DNA from: Sweltsa coloradensis
Lineage: Eukaryota > Arthropoda > Insecta > Plecoptera > Chloroperlidae
NCBI GenBank assembly: GCA_024449915.1
Contig: JAMZAV010000158.1
Span: 806,001-870,000 of the forward strand
Reading direction: 5' to 3'
Length of the DNA stretch: 64,000 bases
Shown here one piece after another: positions 1-11,395 of the stretch. The notes under the pieces were generated by a model. The model was not told the origin of the DNA and searched no databases. It saw only the letters and a program-made list of their open reading frames with translations. Made by a program: the position numbers and the translations under genes. Positions within the stretch are counted from its first letter, which is position 1. The number at the start of each line of letters is the position of its first letter.

Positions 1-487
1 GTCTTTAAAATAACAGAAAAAAATTGTGAATTTTTTTGGGCGGCACATAACCTCACTTTTGGAAATTATATTTAGATTTTTGGACAAAAGTGTGATATAG
101 AAGACTAGTTTAAAATAAAATTTTGAGAATCGGTTTTCTGGACATAGTTTCTAAACACCTTTAGCTATAACTTGACTTTAGCTAAAATAGTTTCCTGAAA
201 ATAACAGTTGGTGTACGAATTTTTTGTCAAACGGTACAAAACTCGTATTTGTACCGTTTGACAAAAAAAATCGTACACCAACTGTTATTTTCAGAAAACT
301 ATTTTAGCTATAGTCAAGTTGTAGCTAAAGGTGTTTAGAAACTATGTCCAGAAAACCGATTCTCAAAATTTAATTTTAAACTAGTCTTGTATATCACACT
401 TTTATCCAAAAATCTAAATATAATTTCCAAAAGTGAGGTTATGTTCCGCCCAAAAAAATTCACATTTTTTTTTCTGTTATTTTAAAG
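1..487. mobile_element. Long foldback (hairpin) element, nearly perfect palindrome
   Basis: Bases 1-240 are the reverse complement of 248-487 with only scattered mismatches and small indels; the loop is just 7 bases (actcgta, 241-247). The stem meets at TTTGTCAAACGGTACAAA on the left and TTTGTACCGTTTGACAAA on the right. The outer ends carry a CTTTAAAATAACAG motif and its complement. There is no coding potential: short ORFs overlapping the right arm are chance readings. This is the architecture of a foldback MITE or of a fresh inverted duplication. The left end lies at or beyond the window edge, so a target-site duplication cannot be tested and the family cannot be named. Confidence 0.85.
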
Positions 488-711
488 GCCTTCTTTCATT
501 CAGCAAACTTTTCAGACATGTTTCTTCGACTTTCAAATTATCGGCCAGAGGTAGTACAATAGCCTTAAGTATTTTAAATGGTACTGTGTTGAATAATATT
601 GCTACGATAACAGCAACACTAATAATGCACAATTCAATTATGATGTCAGAAACAATTGACACAAATAAAGTACAGTTCATTTAATAATTTTTTTAAATTT
701 TTTTATCATTA

Positions 712-746
712 AAAACTGTTAGTATAAAAATGCAACTAACAGTTTT
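712..746. repeat. Short perfect hairpin
   Basis: AAAACTGTTAGT (712-723) pairs with ACTAACAGTTTT (735-746): a 12-bp perfect stem with an 11-base loop. No neighbouring feature explains it. It could be a structured RNA remnant or chance in AT-rich DNA. Confidence 0.5.
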
Positions 747-1274
747 GAATCGCCAACGACAATATGATAGGCACGTTCGAACAGGATGCACCGACATACT
801 TAAAAGTAAGTAAGCTACACATTCTATTTTCTCTCGAGTCATTTGGCATTTTTCGTCAACGTTGTGCGTCATCAAGTGTCGTTTGCCGGTAGAAACTGGA
901 GTTTGTTTTGGATCAAACTTCTCGTTTTGACACTGAAATATTATTAATTGCCCGCCCCTGTATTCTTACACTCACTCATAACCCGACTGCACGGTGGAAG
1001 ATTATGTATTTACGACCGGCCAGAGTTTTGTGCCAGTGCCATAAAATAGTTAAAAGCTCACTTGTATCTAAAAGTATTCGTAAGTTATGAGAGATATATC
1101 ATAAATTTATGTAAGCGCATTGATATACCCGCGCCATGTGTAATAATCCTCCTCCCACCAACATGTCAATTATCAGGCGGACTATAGCACGGAACGCACA
1201 CAAATGTCACCAACTTGGTGGTAAAAATAGTTGAGAGTTGAGACTTTGAATAACACTGAAACAGGTCGTAGCAC
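747..1274. other. Unique-looking sequence, nothing recognised
   Basis: No coding pattern, tandem repeat or family seen elsewhere in the window was found here. ORFs of about 60 codons are at chance level. Confidence 0.5.
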
Positions 1275-1345
1275 AACCCTTAGTTGGCTTAGTGCAAGAA
1301 CTTGCTTCTTGAGGCTTTGGGTTCGATTCCCACAAGAGTGATTCT
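1275..1345 (+). repeat. tRNA-derived SINE head (A/B-box like)
   Basis: A B-box GGGTTCGATTCCC (around 1318-1330) lies about 35 bases after an A-box-like TTAGTTGGCTTAGTG. The cloverleaf is not complete, so this is a tRNA-derived SINE head or tRNA pseudogene and not a working tRNA. The SINE body probably continues to about 1450, but its end is not clear. Confidence 0.5.
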
Positions 1346-2760
1346 AAATGAAAATGGAGACCTTTCTAAGAGATGCTCTGTCATATTATATCAGGCAAGC
1401 TTTTGTGCTAATTGTTATTTGTGACAGCATAATATTGCATGGCTTTATATATGAGAATTTGAAGTGTGCGGATTAAACGGTTTTAGTACGAACTTTAAAA
1501 ATTGTGGAAATTTATTTTTGTCTGACGAAAACCACAAAGAAAACATTAATTCAAGATTTTGTGTCAAAATGCTTTTCTTTTGAGTAAAATATCAATTTTC
1601 GACTCAGAATTGTCGCGAAACATGAAATCTTATGTTTGTTTGATTGACCTTGTTGTTTGGGCTACCTCCATGTGCGTCCATGGGGGGGGGGGGGGCAAAG
1701 GGGGTAAGTTGCCCCCCCTTGCAATGGGATGAGAACCAATTTTATAATGCAAAGTAAAGTCAAGTCAAAGTGAAGTCAATACATGACAATTATTTACGTC
1801 AAGGACATTTCATCTTTCCATTAAATCTGTTTAAAATCCGCCTTGAAGACAAAACATTGCGACATTTTTTTTCCAAAATAGACATATTGAAACCTAAACG
1901 GGTATTTTTTCAACTCAGATATCAAAATTATCTGAAGTCAAAAAGGGCAACCATATAATTATTTTTAACGCCTAGGTCACATTTCAAAATAATACCTCAG
2001 ATCGGTGTAAAAGACGTCTCGAGGATAAAATAACTAACAAACATTTTCGACTCCTGCGGCTGGGGCTTTTCCCAAGACCCCTTGGAGGCCCCTGGTGTAA
2101 GTTACCCCCCTTACGGAAAATCCTGCGGACGCTGTCGAACTCTGAAATATAACGTGTGTGTGTGGGGGGGGGGGGGGGGGGGCTGCAGCAGGTTGTAACA
2201 TTTCGCTTCTAATTCCGCTGTCCGGATGTTGGCGCGCAGCTGATCGAATGCAGCGTGCATCTCGGAGGTATTTCGGTGGATCACGCATCGGTGCAATATC
2301 ACGACGGAAGTGGCCGACCGACCGTGTTGGCTCCGAGATCCAGCCTTCAAAACCAACTAATTGACCCCGTTTCCAACAACGATACACCACACACACCACC
2401 TCACTGGTTTCACAAACAAAAACAATCCTGGTAAAATCCGATGTATAACGCGGATGAGAGAATATTAGCAATGGATGCGAAGATGGACGAAAAATTCTAG
2501 AAAATGAATAATTAACTTTGATGACGATGACTGCTGTTGCGGGCACCCGTCACCGCAGGTGCAAACACTTTTGACATATTATTGTGGATTGGTCTTGTGT
2601 TTATACGATTGCTTACAGAATATGCCTACAACGTCTGTTTATTGGATTGAATCTTTGTGTTTCTATTGTCACATACAATGAGACGCTGATTGATAAAGGA
2701 GAATGAGTGGACGAGGATATGAGAAAAGTTAATATGGAGACCTACAATCGGGACAAATAA
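1346..2760. other. Non-coding stretch with two long G runs
   Basis: There is a G14 run at 1682-1695, where GGGGGGCAA can pair with TTGCCCCCC (9-bp stem), and a G19 run at 2164-2182 following a TG-rich patch. The minus-strand ORF over 2034-2546 gains its length from proline codons opposite the G run, begins at GTG, and resembles no protein I know, so I do not call a gene. The 2200-2350 segment is GC-richer than its surroundings, without other signs. Confidence 0.5.
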
Positions 2761-2763
2761 CCG

Positions 2764-2947
2764 GAAACATCAAGAGTGATCAAGAACTAGAAATAATTTC
2801 AGCAAAATGTTAATTTTAAAAAGTGTGTTTTTGGGAAGCGAAGAAAAACAGAAACATCAAGAGTGATCGAGGACTAGAAACAATTTCAGCAAATGTTTTA
2901 TACTTAATTTTCAAAAAAATGTATGTTTTGGGAAGTGAAAATAAAAA
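2764..2947 (+). repeat. Diverged two-copy tandem duplication (~87-95 bp unit)
   Basis: Both units begin with AACATCAAGAGTGATC (2764 and about 2851) and share an ACTAGAAA.AATTTCAGCAAA segment and a TTTTGGGAAG segment, with indels between. The second unit runs into the family D body that follows. Confidence 0.7.
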
Positions 2948-3100
2948 CCAAAGCATCCTCCGATTGACACCCCCCTTTTTGACAATGCCCTTCAACAAGA
3001 ATGATACAGAATGTATTTCGAGGCTATGGGGTCAAGAGGCCCGTATCACCATAAGCTATCTAACTAAGGTTAATTTGATTGACCCGGCACCTCCACCAAA
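2930..3100 (+). repeat. Family D repeat, copy 1, ending in tRNA-Ala-like CCA terminus
   Basis: The body aligns by eye with the copies near 38.7 kb and 44.7 kb: ATAAAAACC, then CTCCGAT, then TTGACA...TTCAACAA, then ATACAGAAT. The 44.7-kb copy also shares the GGGGTCAA block. All three finish with the identical 19-mer ACCCGGCACCTCCACCAAA (here 3082-3100). The body is only moderately conserved while the terminus is exact. The first 17 bases of the terminus match the 3' end of metazoan tRNA-Ala plus CCA. The element class is unknown. Confidence 0.65.
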
Positions 3101-6100
3101 TAAATAATGTAGAATTATTTTCATTTTCTTCAAAGTGTTGAGCAAAGATTTGCTTCCTATTTTGAATGGTCCGTATACCCGGGCTTTTTTAAAAAAGTTC
3201 TTCGAATTGCAAGTATCAGTTTCAGGCCCGCGCTGCTGAGAAAGCTCCGCAGTCACGTAGTAGCGAATGTTAACCGTCACACAAGTAAAAGTAAACAAAC
3301 ACAACAAAGCAAAGAAAGCTGCTCGCTTATCCCCGAGCGTGTTTTGCGTGCCCCTCCTTAAGGGTGTCGTTGTTACGACAGGCGAGGTCACCCGCGGGTC
3401 AAGTTTGTTTGGTTTGCTCCATGTTGATCCCCGAGGCCGGAGAACAGTTGCGTCTTTCCTTTCAGCGACCCCGTCCTCTGTCAGTCAAGGGATTACGTCC
3501 TCGTCCGTCCATACTTTTGCATGCATCATTTCCATGCGGGCCGGTTTCCCACGCTCACAGCACGTCATTCTTAGACTCTTTACGTTCATCTTTTTTTCTC
3601 CTTTGCTTTTCTTCATATAATAATAAAAAAATCCTTTGTGTAATCGGTACTTAAGAAGTTTAGCTGCTACCGATGCAATGCTCGGTCTTTGTGCGAGGGG
3701 TTCGGTGCGCGGTACAATACACCCCGGCCGGTTCTAGGGATGACGTTCGACAATAAATTAGTGCTACTTAATCTTATGACAAGCCAGTATGTCGTCCTCG
3801 TCTTTATAAATAGTCGCTGCCATCCTAGTTGGGATGGGGCTCCACCCAAACAATAATATCATTGTCACCTGTGAGGATTGTCAACTCTTTGAGTTCTGCG
3901 CACAAGAATGGCCAGCCGTGCGCAATCGAGGTGGGATTCGGTGTGAGCGTGCGTGCGTGGCGTGCGTGATTATAAGGTGTGTATCGATATATAGGTGCGT
4001 AACGTGCGTAGCCAGAAAATATCATTCTCATGATACTCAAGTATTCTCAAAACTCACTATATAAAAAAAACTTTAAATTTTCTTAGAATATGAAAACTAT
4101 TTAACCAAGCACAACAACAACAAACTGGGATATTTCAACGCGTAACTGTGGTATAGTAAATTACTTATTACAAAACATTGATTATCTGATAAATTATGGA
4201 CTAAGTATACCAAATAAACTTCATTATATTTAACAAACGCCGTCGGGAATCGGGATGAACCTTTTTACTTACTAAATTGTATTAAATATTTTCAATTCCA
4301 CCTACGCGAGTGTTTCCAAATCGGCAAATAAACATAGTTCTCTAATTAGCTGAATTAAATGTTTATTATATTTTGCTTCAAATAAATTAGTGCACATTAT
4401 TGCTATAAAGCTGTTAATTATTGCATAATTAATTCAAACGAAAGCGAACGTGATACCTCGCTGACATGGAGTCCCACCTTCACGTATCGCCCAGCATTGA
4501 AGTGATACCTACTCCTCTACTAATCCCTGATACATGAGACGGCTAGGATAGGTGATAATGCCTGCTCGGACACAAATACATGGAGGCTTATTGTTGTATA
4601 CACGCATTGTTGCCTCACCTCGCCAGGCTGCCTGACGTTAAGAAATACATTATTAATTTAAGCGGTCGGTCCAAGAATGTGGTAAGATTGATAAATTATG
4701 CCGTCATCCTTAATCTGTGCAGTATTAACAGTATAAAGAAGTTAACGCATACCTTCTCTATCTCTCTCTATAGCTCTTCTAAACTAAGATTACTGAATAT
4801 GCGAGCTTGACTTTGTAATTTAAATTTACTGTCATTTTTGTTGTATGAAAATTAACAACAAATCTGCTGTGATCAGTGAACGGAATAGTAAAGATGAATG
4901 TAGTTATAATCCCCCAATTACAAATAGCGCTATAAACAATTGTTCTAGTTCAGTTAATAATAAAAGATGTACACTACACATGTATGCCCATCTATTACGA
5001 TCTTAAACATTCTCTCAACCACCCCTGACTGCTAGACTTCTCTTTTTATATTCCCCCTTCCCTCTCTCTCTCTCCTCACCTCTCTCTCTCTCTGGCTTTC
5101 TATCTTCTGGACCTTAAATGAATTGCTCCTTTCGGTGTGGCGTTTGCTTTGCTTGGCTCTGTGAAAGCTTCAGAAACGTTTTCATAAATACATAATACAC
5201 GATACACGGCATGTTTCTCCCGATGGCTACCCGGTCATCAGTAGAAAGAGAAGCAAGGAATGGATTAATGGTTACCTCTCTTCATATCAAAGATCAAAGG
5301 TTCTTAGTTTTTTTGTGTGTGTATGTGAGTCTCATATTTGTGCGCTCAATGGAGAACCAAAAGTACTTTATTAATTAGAAATGCTAGCGGCTACTGGGTG
5401 CACCTCAAGGCTACGTTCTATGGCCGATACACTATTGTCCGCGATGTATTCAACGGGCCTGCGCTCCTTCGTATACGCTTCAATGGAGAAGTACTTTATT
5501 AATTACAATAAAGGCTACCGTCTAGATGCAGAGAAGATAGTCGGGCACAAAGGCTATTGTCAGGCTTATTATGGAATACTCTTCACGGACGTTGTTCACG
5601 ATGCTATTATGTGAATCTAATGCTGAGTCATGTTGACGTGTACATCTGGCATTGTAGGATCCTGCATCACATTGAATTAGATCAAAGTGTTAGATTCACA
5701 AATTAAACAAAGCGTTGATTGAATCAGGCGTTGTTATTGTGACGTTTAAAACACAATCTACCCGTAATGAAAGCTTCAGGATATAGACCCCCCTAGTGAG
5801 TGTATTATTAAAACGTCAAGAAGCTACGGTTTGTTTAGCCACCGCGCGGTTGCCTTGAAGTTCGCAGTTTGTGTTGGGAAAGTCATTTCAATTATAACTC
5901 AAAATACTGTCTCCGAGGCCGTTTGTGTGTTGATGTGCGAGAGATGGTTTTAGCAAAGTATTTTACCCGCCAATTAGCAATTCCTCTTTTGTAACTTTCT
6001 CTCGGGAACATTAGCCCAGCTCGTGTCTTTTTTGTGTTCTGTTCTATGATAGAAAGGGGTGAGGGGTGGGTAGGGGCGAGGGGGGGCCGCTCTGAATTAG

Positions 6101-7010
6101 TTTTCAATGTGGTTTTGTGATTTTTTGTTACAAGGAAACTTTGTAAAAATATGTATATAAAAAAGACTACAGCTAGAGAATGCGAGTGAGAATTGTAAGG
6201 GGGCGATATTTAGTGAAAGGCAAATTGGCAAAGTTGGTAATTAAGGAGCTGGTTGCCTCGTTTTGACGAGAGAGAGGGTAGGGTGTTGAGGCCTCAAAGA
6301 GAAACAACGCAACGGAGGAGGGTGACAATAATGAAGCGGGAGGGATGAGATACAGAAACTAATGAACCAACTTCCGAACCAAGTCACGCGGAAAAATTAA
6401 ACAACTAAGTTCATAATTACTAATTAATGGTATTATTCTAACTGAGGTCGTCCAAATAAATTAACATGACAAGTTACCTCTCTCTGCCCTATGGTTTCCA
6501 CGTCAATCAACGGGGAGAAAGTTGTTATGGATGAGATTTAATTTAAATCGTGATTATCTACACGGATTATCTAATCACTACTCTTTAAATATGTAAAAAA
6601 TAGTTATTGTAAGAAAACACATATTTGGTTGTTACAATTCATTAAACGTAACAACACAATTCACAAAACAAGACAGTAATAGCATTACAACTGCAATAAG
6701 CGCACAATAATAAATTACGGAATTATAACTCTGTTGACAAATCTTTTTCATTTTTGTCTCGCCTTGATCAAAAACATTACCAGGAAATCATCCGTTTCAA
6801 ACATAATCTAGGTGTAAAATAAATGCATGCCAGACTGGAATTAATTTGCAACCAATGTCTTACATTTCAATAATACCATCTCGCCATTGAGATGTGAAGC
6901 TATTCTCTATCTCCAGCTCCAGCCAGGCAACAAGTAAATAAATGATGATCACGCGCGACCGCGGGGGCCGTTTGAAACAGTCACTCATATTCTTGCAATG
7001 ATCTTAAGAG
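3101..7010. other. Gene-poor sequence with small simple repeats
   Basis: A CT-rich microsatellite lies at about 5056-5094. A CAATGGAGAA...AGTACTTTATTAATTA block occurs at about 5348-5380 and again at about 5480-5510, a local duplication about 130 bp apart. GC-richer patches at 3200-3560 and 3680-4010 show no convincing exon. No gene is called. Confidence 0.45.
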
Positions 7011-7066
7011 CCCCCCCCCCCCACCCCCTTGTGGCCAGTACCCCCCCCCCACCACCCCCCGCAGCC
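7011..7066 (-). repeat. C-rich tract (G-quadruplex potential on minus strand)
   Basis: A C12 run (7011-7022) and a C10 run (7041-7050) are interrupted by short CCACCCCC-type spacers. The minus strand therefore offers at least four G tracts close together. Confidence 0.6.
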
Positions 7067-8352
7067 GCCCAGACTCGGATACACGACGCTCCAGCTTCAC
7101 CATCAAACTTGGAATTTATAGGCAGAGGAAGAATACACCGCTGGCCCGATCAGACACCGAAGAAGTCGACTCCGTAGTTCCCGCAGGCCGGAAACCTAGC
7201 GTCGAATTCGAAGAGCTTTGGCTTTAAAAATATATATTTTGTATTAATGTTACTTTTACCATTTTTATGCTAATTAATTATTAAAAATCACATTTTCAAA
7301 ATATAGAAATAACTTCATTATGATTATACTTACTTACTTAAGTTTTCAATTTTAAATACATATCAATTAAAAAAAGGCTTTCTTTGCCAAAAACCACCAA
7401 ACGAAAAGCCGGGGGTGGGATAAATTATCCTAAATGAACCTTTTCGTGTAACGTATGAGGTTTATCTGTCTGGAAATATTGTCTTAGTTTTAGTGTGTAG
7501 CTCCTACTTTGTGGAGTGTTCATACAACTAGAGTAATCGTGATAACTATAGGTTTCCAAACGGACGGTGTATATAACGATCACTATGGAAGGAGGTTCAT
7601 CCGCCAGCTTGAACTGACCTGATAACGAACGAAGCTTGAACACAAACCAGCATATTAAATAGCCTAGTAAACTATTATTAGATCCTCCCCTTGGAAGCAT
7701 CATTGTCTAGTTGCTTCAATCAGCTAGTTAATCATGTCATTGTTAACGATATGTACTACAGGGAGGGCATGCTATTCTGTAAGAGAGGACCCCACAATCA
7801 CAGCTAATAGTGGGAGCACTAAGTATAATGTATGTGAAGGAAACTGAGTGTGCTTTGTGTTGTGTGTGTGTGTCTTCCTAACCAACGGAAATGCTAAAGA
7901 GTAAAATAAAAAATAAAAAATGTTAAGTGATATATACAAAAATAGTGTATTTGAAATTACATGCAGAAAATATAGCACACTGCAAATAAGTAAGTTGTTG
8001 TTTGTTACTATCGTCTTCTTGTTTAGTTATAGAACCACATTATTTCCCAAAATACTACACATTAAAGAAAAATGTATGTTTAAAAATTTCATGAAACCCA
8101 TTTTCGTTCTTATCTTCAACGCATCCACATAAACTCAATGATTATTGTAAAGAAACAATATGACATATTAGCCAATAAATAACTAATTTATTTTGGTTGC
8201 AATTATTGCAATAAATAAATTTAATTCCTTTTTGTATAGAAAAGCGTGAACCACTTTGAAACAAAGAAAATAATCGATTAAGCATCCTGTCTTGGCGATT
8301 TGTCCCACAGCAGCACAAATAAATAATTAGGCACTAAATAAAAAAAAGCATG
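7067..8352. other. AT-rich sequence, nothing recognised
   Basis: Only a short GT microsatellite (about 7858-7873) stands out. There is no coding evidence. Confidence 0.45.
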
Positions 8353-8431
8353 TTTGGTGGAGGTGCCGGGTAGCATGGAAAATCATTTTTTTACGGAAAT
8401 TATTTCGATTCTACCCGGCACCTCCACCAAA
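8353..8431. repeat. 79-bp hairpin made of two inverted tRNA-Ala-terminus motifs
   Basis: TTTGGTGGAGGTGCCGGGT (8353-8371) is followed 41 bases later by its exact reverse complement (8413-8431). Extending one or two bases inward gives GGGTAG / CTACCC, a stem of about 21 bp. The same 19-mer occurs singly at 3082, 38872, 44622 and 63065. This could be a minimal MITE, or two family D termini joined head to head. Confidence 0.8.
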
Positions 8432-10500
8432 TGTGTCTATTTTTATTCTTTGAAAAACATTGTTCACGATTTTACTTCGGCCTACTGCAGTGTGTAAATA
8501 ATTATGTATTATAAAATATTGTTATCGAAAGTTGTAAGTAATCTTTAGAGTTACTAATTAAAGTTTGAAGAGTTGTGTTGGGTAGTATTTTGTAACTATA
8601 TCAAACTTGTAAACGATCTCAATTAACATGTTTGAGATGTAGGCCAAATAATCTGCGTCAGTGTGTCCACACTTGAAAGTTAAAATATTTTTTATGAAGA
8701 ATACACAATCATCAAGCATAAGAAAAAAAGCCTTGCCCACATCGCAGGAACTTCGGAATCAAATATAGATCTGTAGGCCCCTATAGACATGTATACCATC
8801 CACCATCCATCCATACTTCGAATTCAAGAGTTATATTCTAGATTGTTAGAACAAAACGATGTAAAACAAGCTTGAAGCGTACCCAGGGGCCCCATACGCG
8901 CGCCCGCCATTGGATCCCGTCTCGTCCGTAGGAGGGGGGCGGGGGGGGGGGGGGGCAGGGGGAGATACTCCCGGAGAAAGAGAACACTTTTAAAACATCG
9001 CCATCAATAGCTTACTGTTAGAGGAGCAGAGAAAGATATTGTTGGCAGGGTAGAGATGGTTTGCAGGGGGGACCAACCTTCGTGGAAGCAGCAGTAAGTC
9101 AGGGGTTCGAATCTCGGTGAAACTATCTACACATTCATGAATTTATTGTAATGTTGTATTGTTATTATGTTTAGTAGGTTGCTAGACACTTGTAAGTGGG
9201 GCTATGCCATTTTCTAGAAACCTGTAACGCATGTTGAGTGTTAAATAATAATAATAAACAAATGACAAAAAATCACTATTATAACTCTTTAGTATACAAA
9301 TATGCGCAGTTGTTCAACGAAATTAGTCTCTAATATAAGATATGAATAATTAAATATTTTAATTGTTGTAGAATCTTAAAACAATTATCATCGATTGCAT
9401 TGTCAATATAATTTGAAGAGAATGAATTACTCTTTTCTATTTTCAGGTAACCCAACACCCTTGAACGAGAGAATGGTAATGTTAAGTATATACTAAATAA
9501 GATACAATTTAACTTCCACATTGGATAACTTAATTGAAACTTTTGTTAGGACGTGCTTTGACTATCGTATCTCAAGCCACTAATTAATTGGCTAATGAAT
9601 TGTACCATTTACTCTTGATAACGATCAACAACCACCAATTAATAAATACACGTGCAATCAATTCCATCAATAACCTGGTGACGAGTTACTCAGTTGTCAA
9701 GGCCGCCATGTCAAATTACATCGAGCACAACACACTAAACAAATACCACAGTCCTGAAATAATCGATGTTTGTGGAACACCGTCCTGTCGGGCCCAATGT
9801 TTGCTGAACTGACTCGCAAACGAAATAAGAACGAGGTTCGCTTCTTCGCCACCAGGGGATCAGCCATTTTTGAATAATTGACTCGTGTCCGGTTGAAAAA
9901 TGAATTACTGTCAATATAAAGAGATCTTCCCTCTCTACAATAATGTATCGAGTTATATTTTATCGGCAGAAAGCCAGGGATTTGGGGGGAGGGAGTTTCA
10001 AGTGTATCATGTAAAATGCAAGAATTCATGCGTCCTCCATACGGACTCTACAATATTATTCGTGTCAAATTGTTGGTTTATGACACTGGCCAGGGACTAC
10101 ATTATATATGACCCACTAGCAGCCTGGCCCCTAGGGGTTAGCCAACTCTAAAAATCGCCATCCCCCCACCCCCTTTTAGTTGAATGGAAACTTGGAGCAA
10201 ATTTACGACGCCGCGTTCTCTTCTCAAATGAACAACCCGGGGATGGAAAGAACGTTATCAAAACCCCAATACACAAAAACCGAGATGGGGCCACTTTCTA
10301 AAGGAATTGACTTTTTACGAAATATTGGTGGATCCCCCAAAATTCTCACGACGAAGCCAAGGTCGCGGAGACCGAAACATTCACGTTATACATATAGAGG
10401 ATGGTTTCAATCAGCTCGGAACGACACTCTTGTGATGGTCATTGACATCAGTGACATCATTGATGTGTGAACAGCACTAACATAGCCTTTTAGTTATAAA
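8432..10500. other. Non-coding stretch with G-rich tract and weak tRNA-like box
   Basis: A G-rich block lies at 8932-8962 (GGAGGGGGG, C, G15, CAGGGGG). A B-box-like GGGGTTCGAATCTC occurs at 9102-9115 on the plus strand, without a clear A box. CGCCACCAGGGGATC (around 9848-9862) resembles the core of a CTCF site. The 96-codon ORF at 10180-10470 resembles no known family and is not called. Confidence 0.45.
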
Positions 10501-10809
10501 CAAGGAAAACGCCAAAGTCGTTGTTAGACGAATGAGTGAGCCATGTGCTAGGTACCCGGTATCATTCCCTTTTCTCCCCCTATACATAAGAATGGGTCTA
10601 GACAGTGTTGGTCTTTTCTTTCTAGCCTATCATATAGGCTAGAGTGGCGCGTTATGGCCTTACCATTGACGCGCCCTTGTAACAAATAAACTCAAAGCCC
10701 TATTATTTATATCTGTATAATTATTATCAAACTTAAATGCAAATATTCCCGGGTACTCAACACATGACTCGCTCACTCGTCTAACAACGACTTTGTGGCG
10801 TTTTACTAG
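10501..10809. mobile_element. Helitron-like family B palindromic element, copy 1
   Basis: The terminal arms of about 60 bp are inverted copies: the left begins GGAAAACGCCAAAGTCG with GTTGTTAGACGA, and the right ends with the complement GGCGTTTTACTAGT. The right end has CTAG (10806-10809) followed by T, as at the ends of family A. The left end has CAAG in place of CTAG. Inside lies a separate perfect hairpin, TCTAGCCTAT / ATAGGCTAGA (10621-10643). No ORF. It resembles two Helitron 3' ends joined head to head, though a simple MITE is also possible. Confidence 0.65.
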
Positions 10810-10880
10810 TCTAGTTGTTTAAGGCACAATTATACCCGAAATGTGGAAGACGTAGGTTCAAACCCCCGGTCGGGAAAGAT
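10806..10880 (+). repeat. tRNA-like sequence with intact A box and B box
   Basis: TAGTCTAGTTG (10806-10816) matches the A-box pattern TRGYNNARNNG, and AGGTTCAAACC (10853-10863) matches the B box at normal spacing. Acceptor and T stems do not pair well, so this is a SINE head or tRNA pseudogene. It abuts the right end of the family B element. Confidence 0.5.
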
Positions 10881-11282
10881 TTTTTAATTTTGGATTGTAT
10901 TTTAAAAATTGTCAAACATGTTTTGAAATGCATACAATACTATGGAAAACATAGCCAGTACAAAATACGAGTAAAGATTGCAAGGTATATTCAATGTCCA
11001 AGCGGAATTTAGGAGAACCTTGGTCACTGCTATGCATGTTATCACAGCCTGACAAAATTATTCAATAAAAATGAGTTCTTCAAGAACAAAAGCATTGTTG
11101 TTAAAATAATTCCTACACATTTGAGCCTATTTTTCTGTTTATTATTTCTTTGTAGGTTTAAATCGCAACGGATATTGCTCATTTTGTTAGCAGTTCTAAG
11201 TACACTGGTCACGCCGACCGTCACGGACGTCTGTTTAAAATTTCAGCTCAATCTGTTTAGCCACTCGGCCGTATGGGACCTA

Positions 11283-11380
11283 ACAAACAAACAAACATTT
11301 TACAGACACATTAATCACGACGAAGACCCGATCAAGTGGCGTTATAAAATCCTCATTCGCTTCGCTCACTCGTCTAATAA
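11283..11380 (-). mobile_element. Helitron-like family B, 5'-end fragment
   Basis: On the minus strand it reads TTAGACGAGTGAGCGAAGCG and continues to a (GTTT)n patch, the same layout as the 5' end of family A (TTGGATGAGCGAAGCGAAG, later a GTTT microsatellite). The GACGAGTGAGC core matches the subterminal repeat of the family B palindromes at 10.5 and 46.8 kb. Confidence 0.5.
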
Positions 11381-11395
11381 TGACATTTGATAAAG

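Noticed and set aside
2034..2546. 170-codon minus-strand ORF
   Set aside because: Starts at GTG, is extended by proline codons opposite a G19 run, and has no recognisable domain.
10180..10470. 96-codon plus-strand ORF
   Set aside because: No domain or family recognised. It is just upstream of a transposable element, with no promoter or splice evidence.
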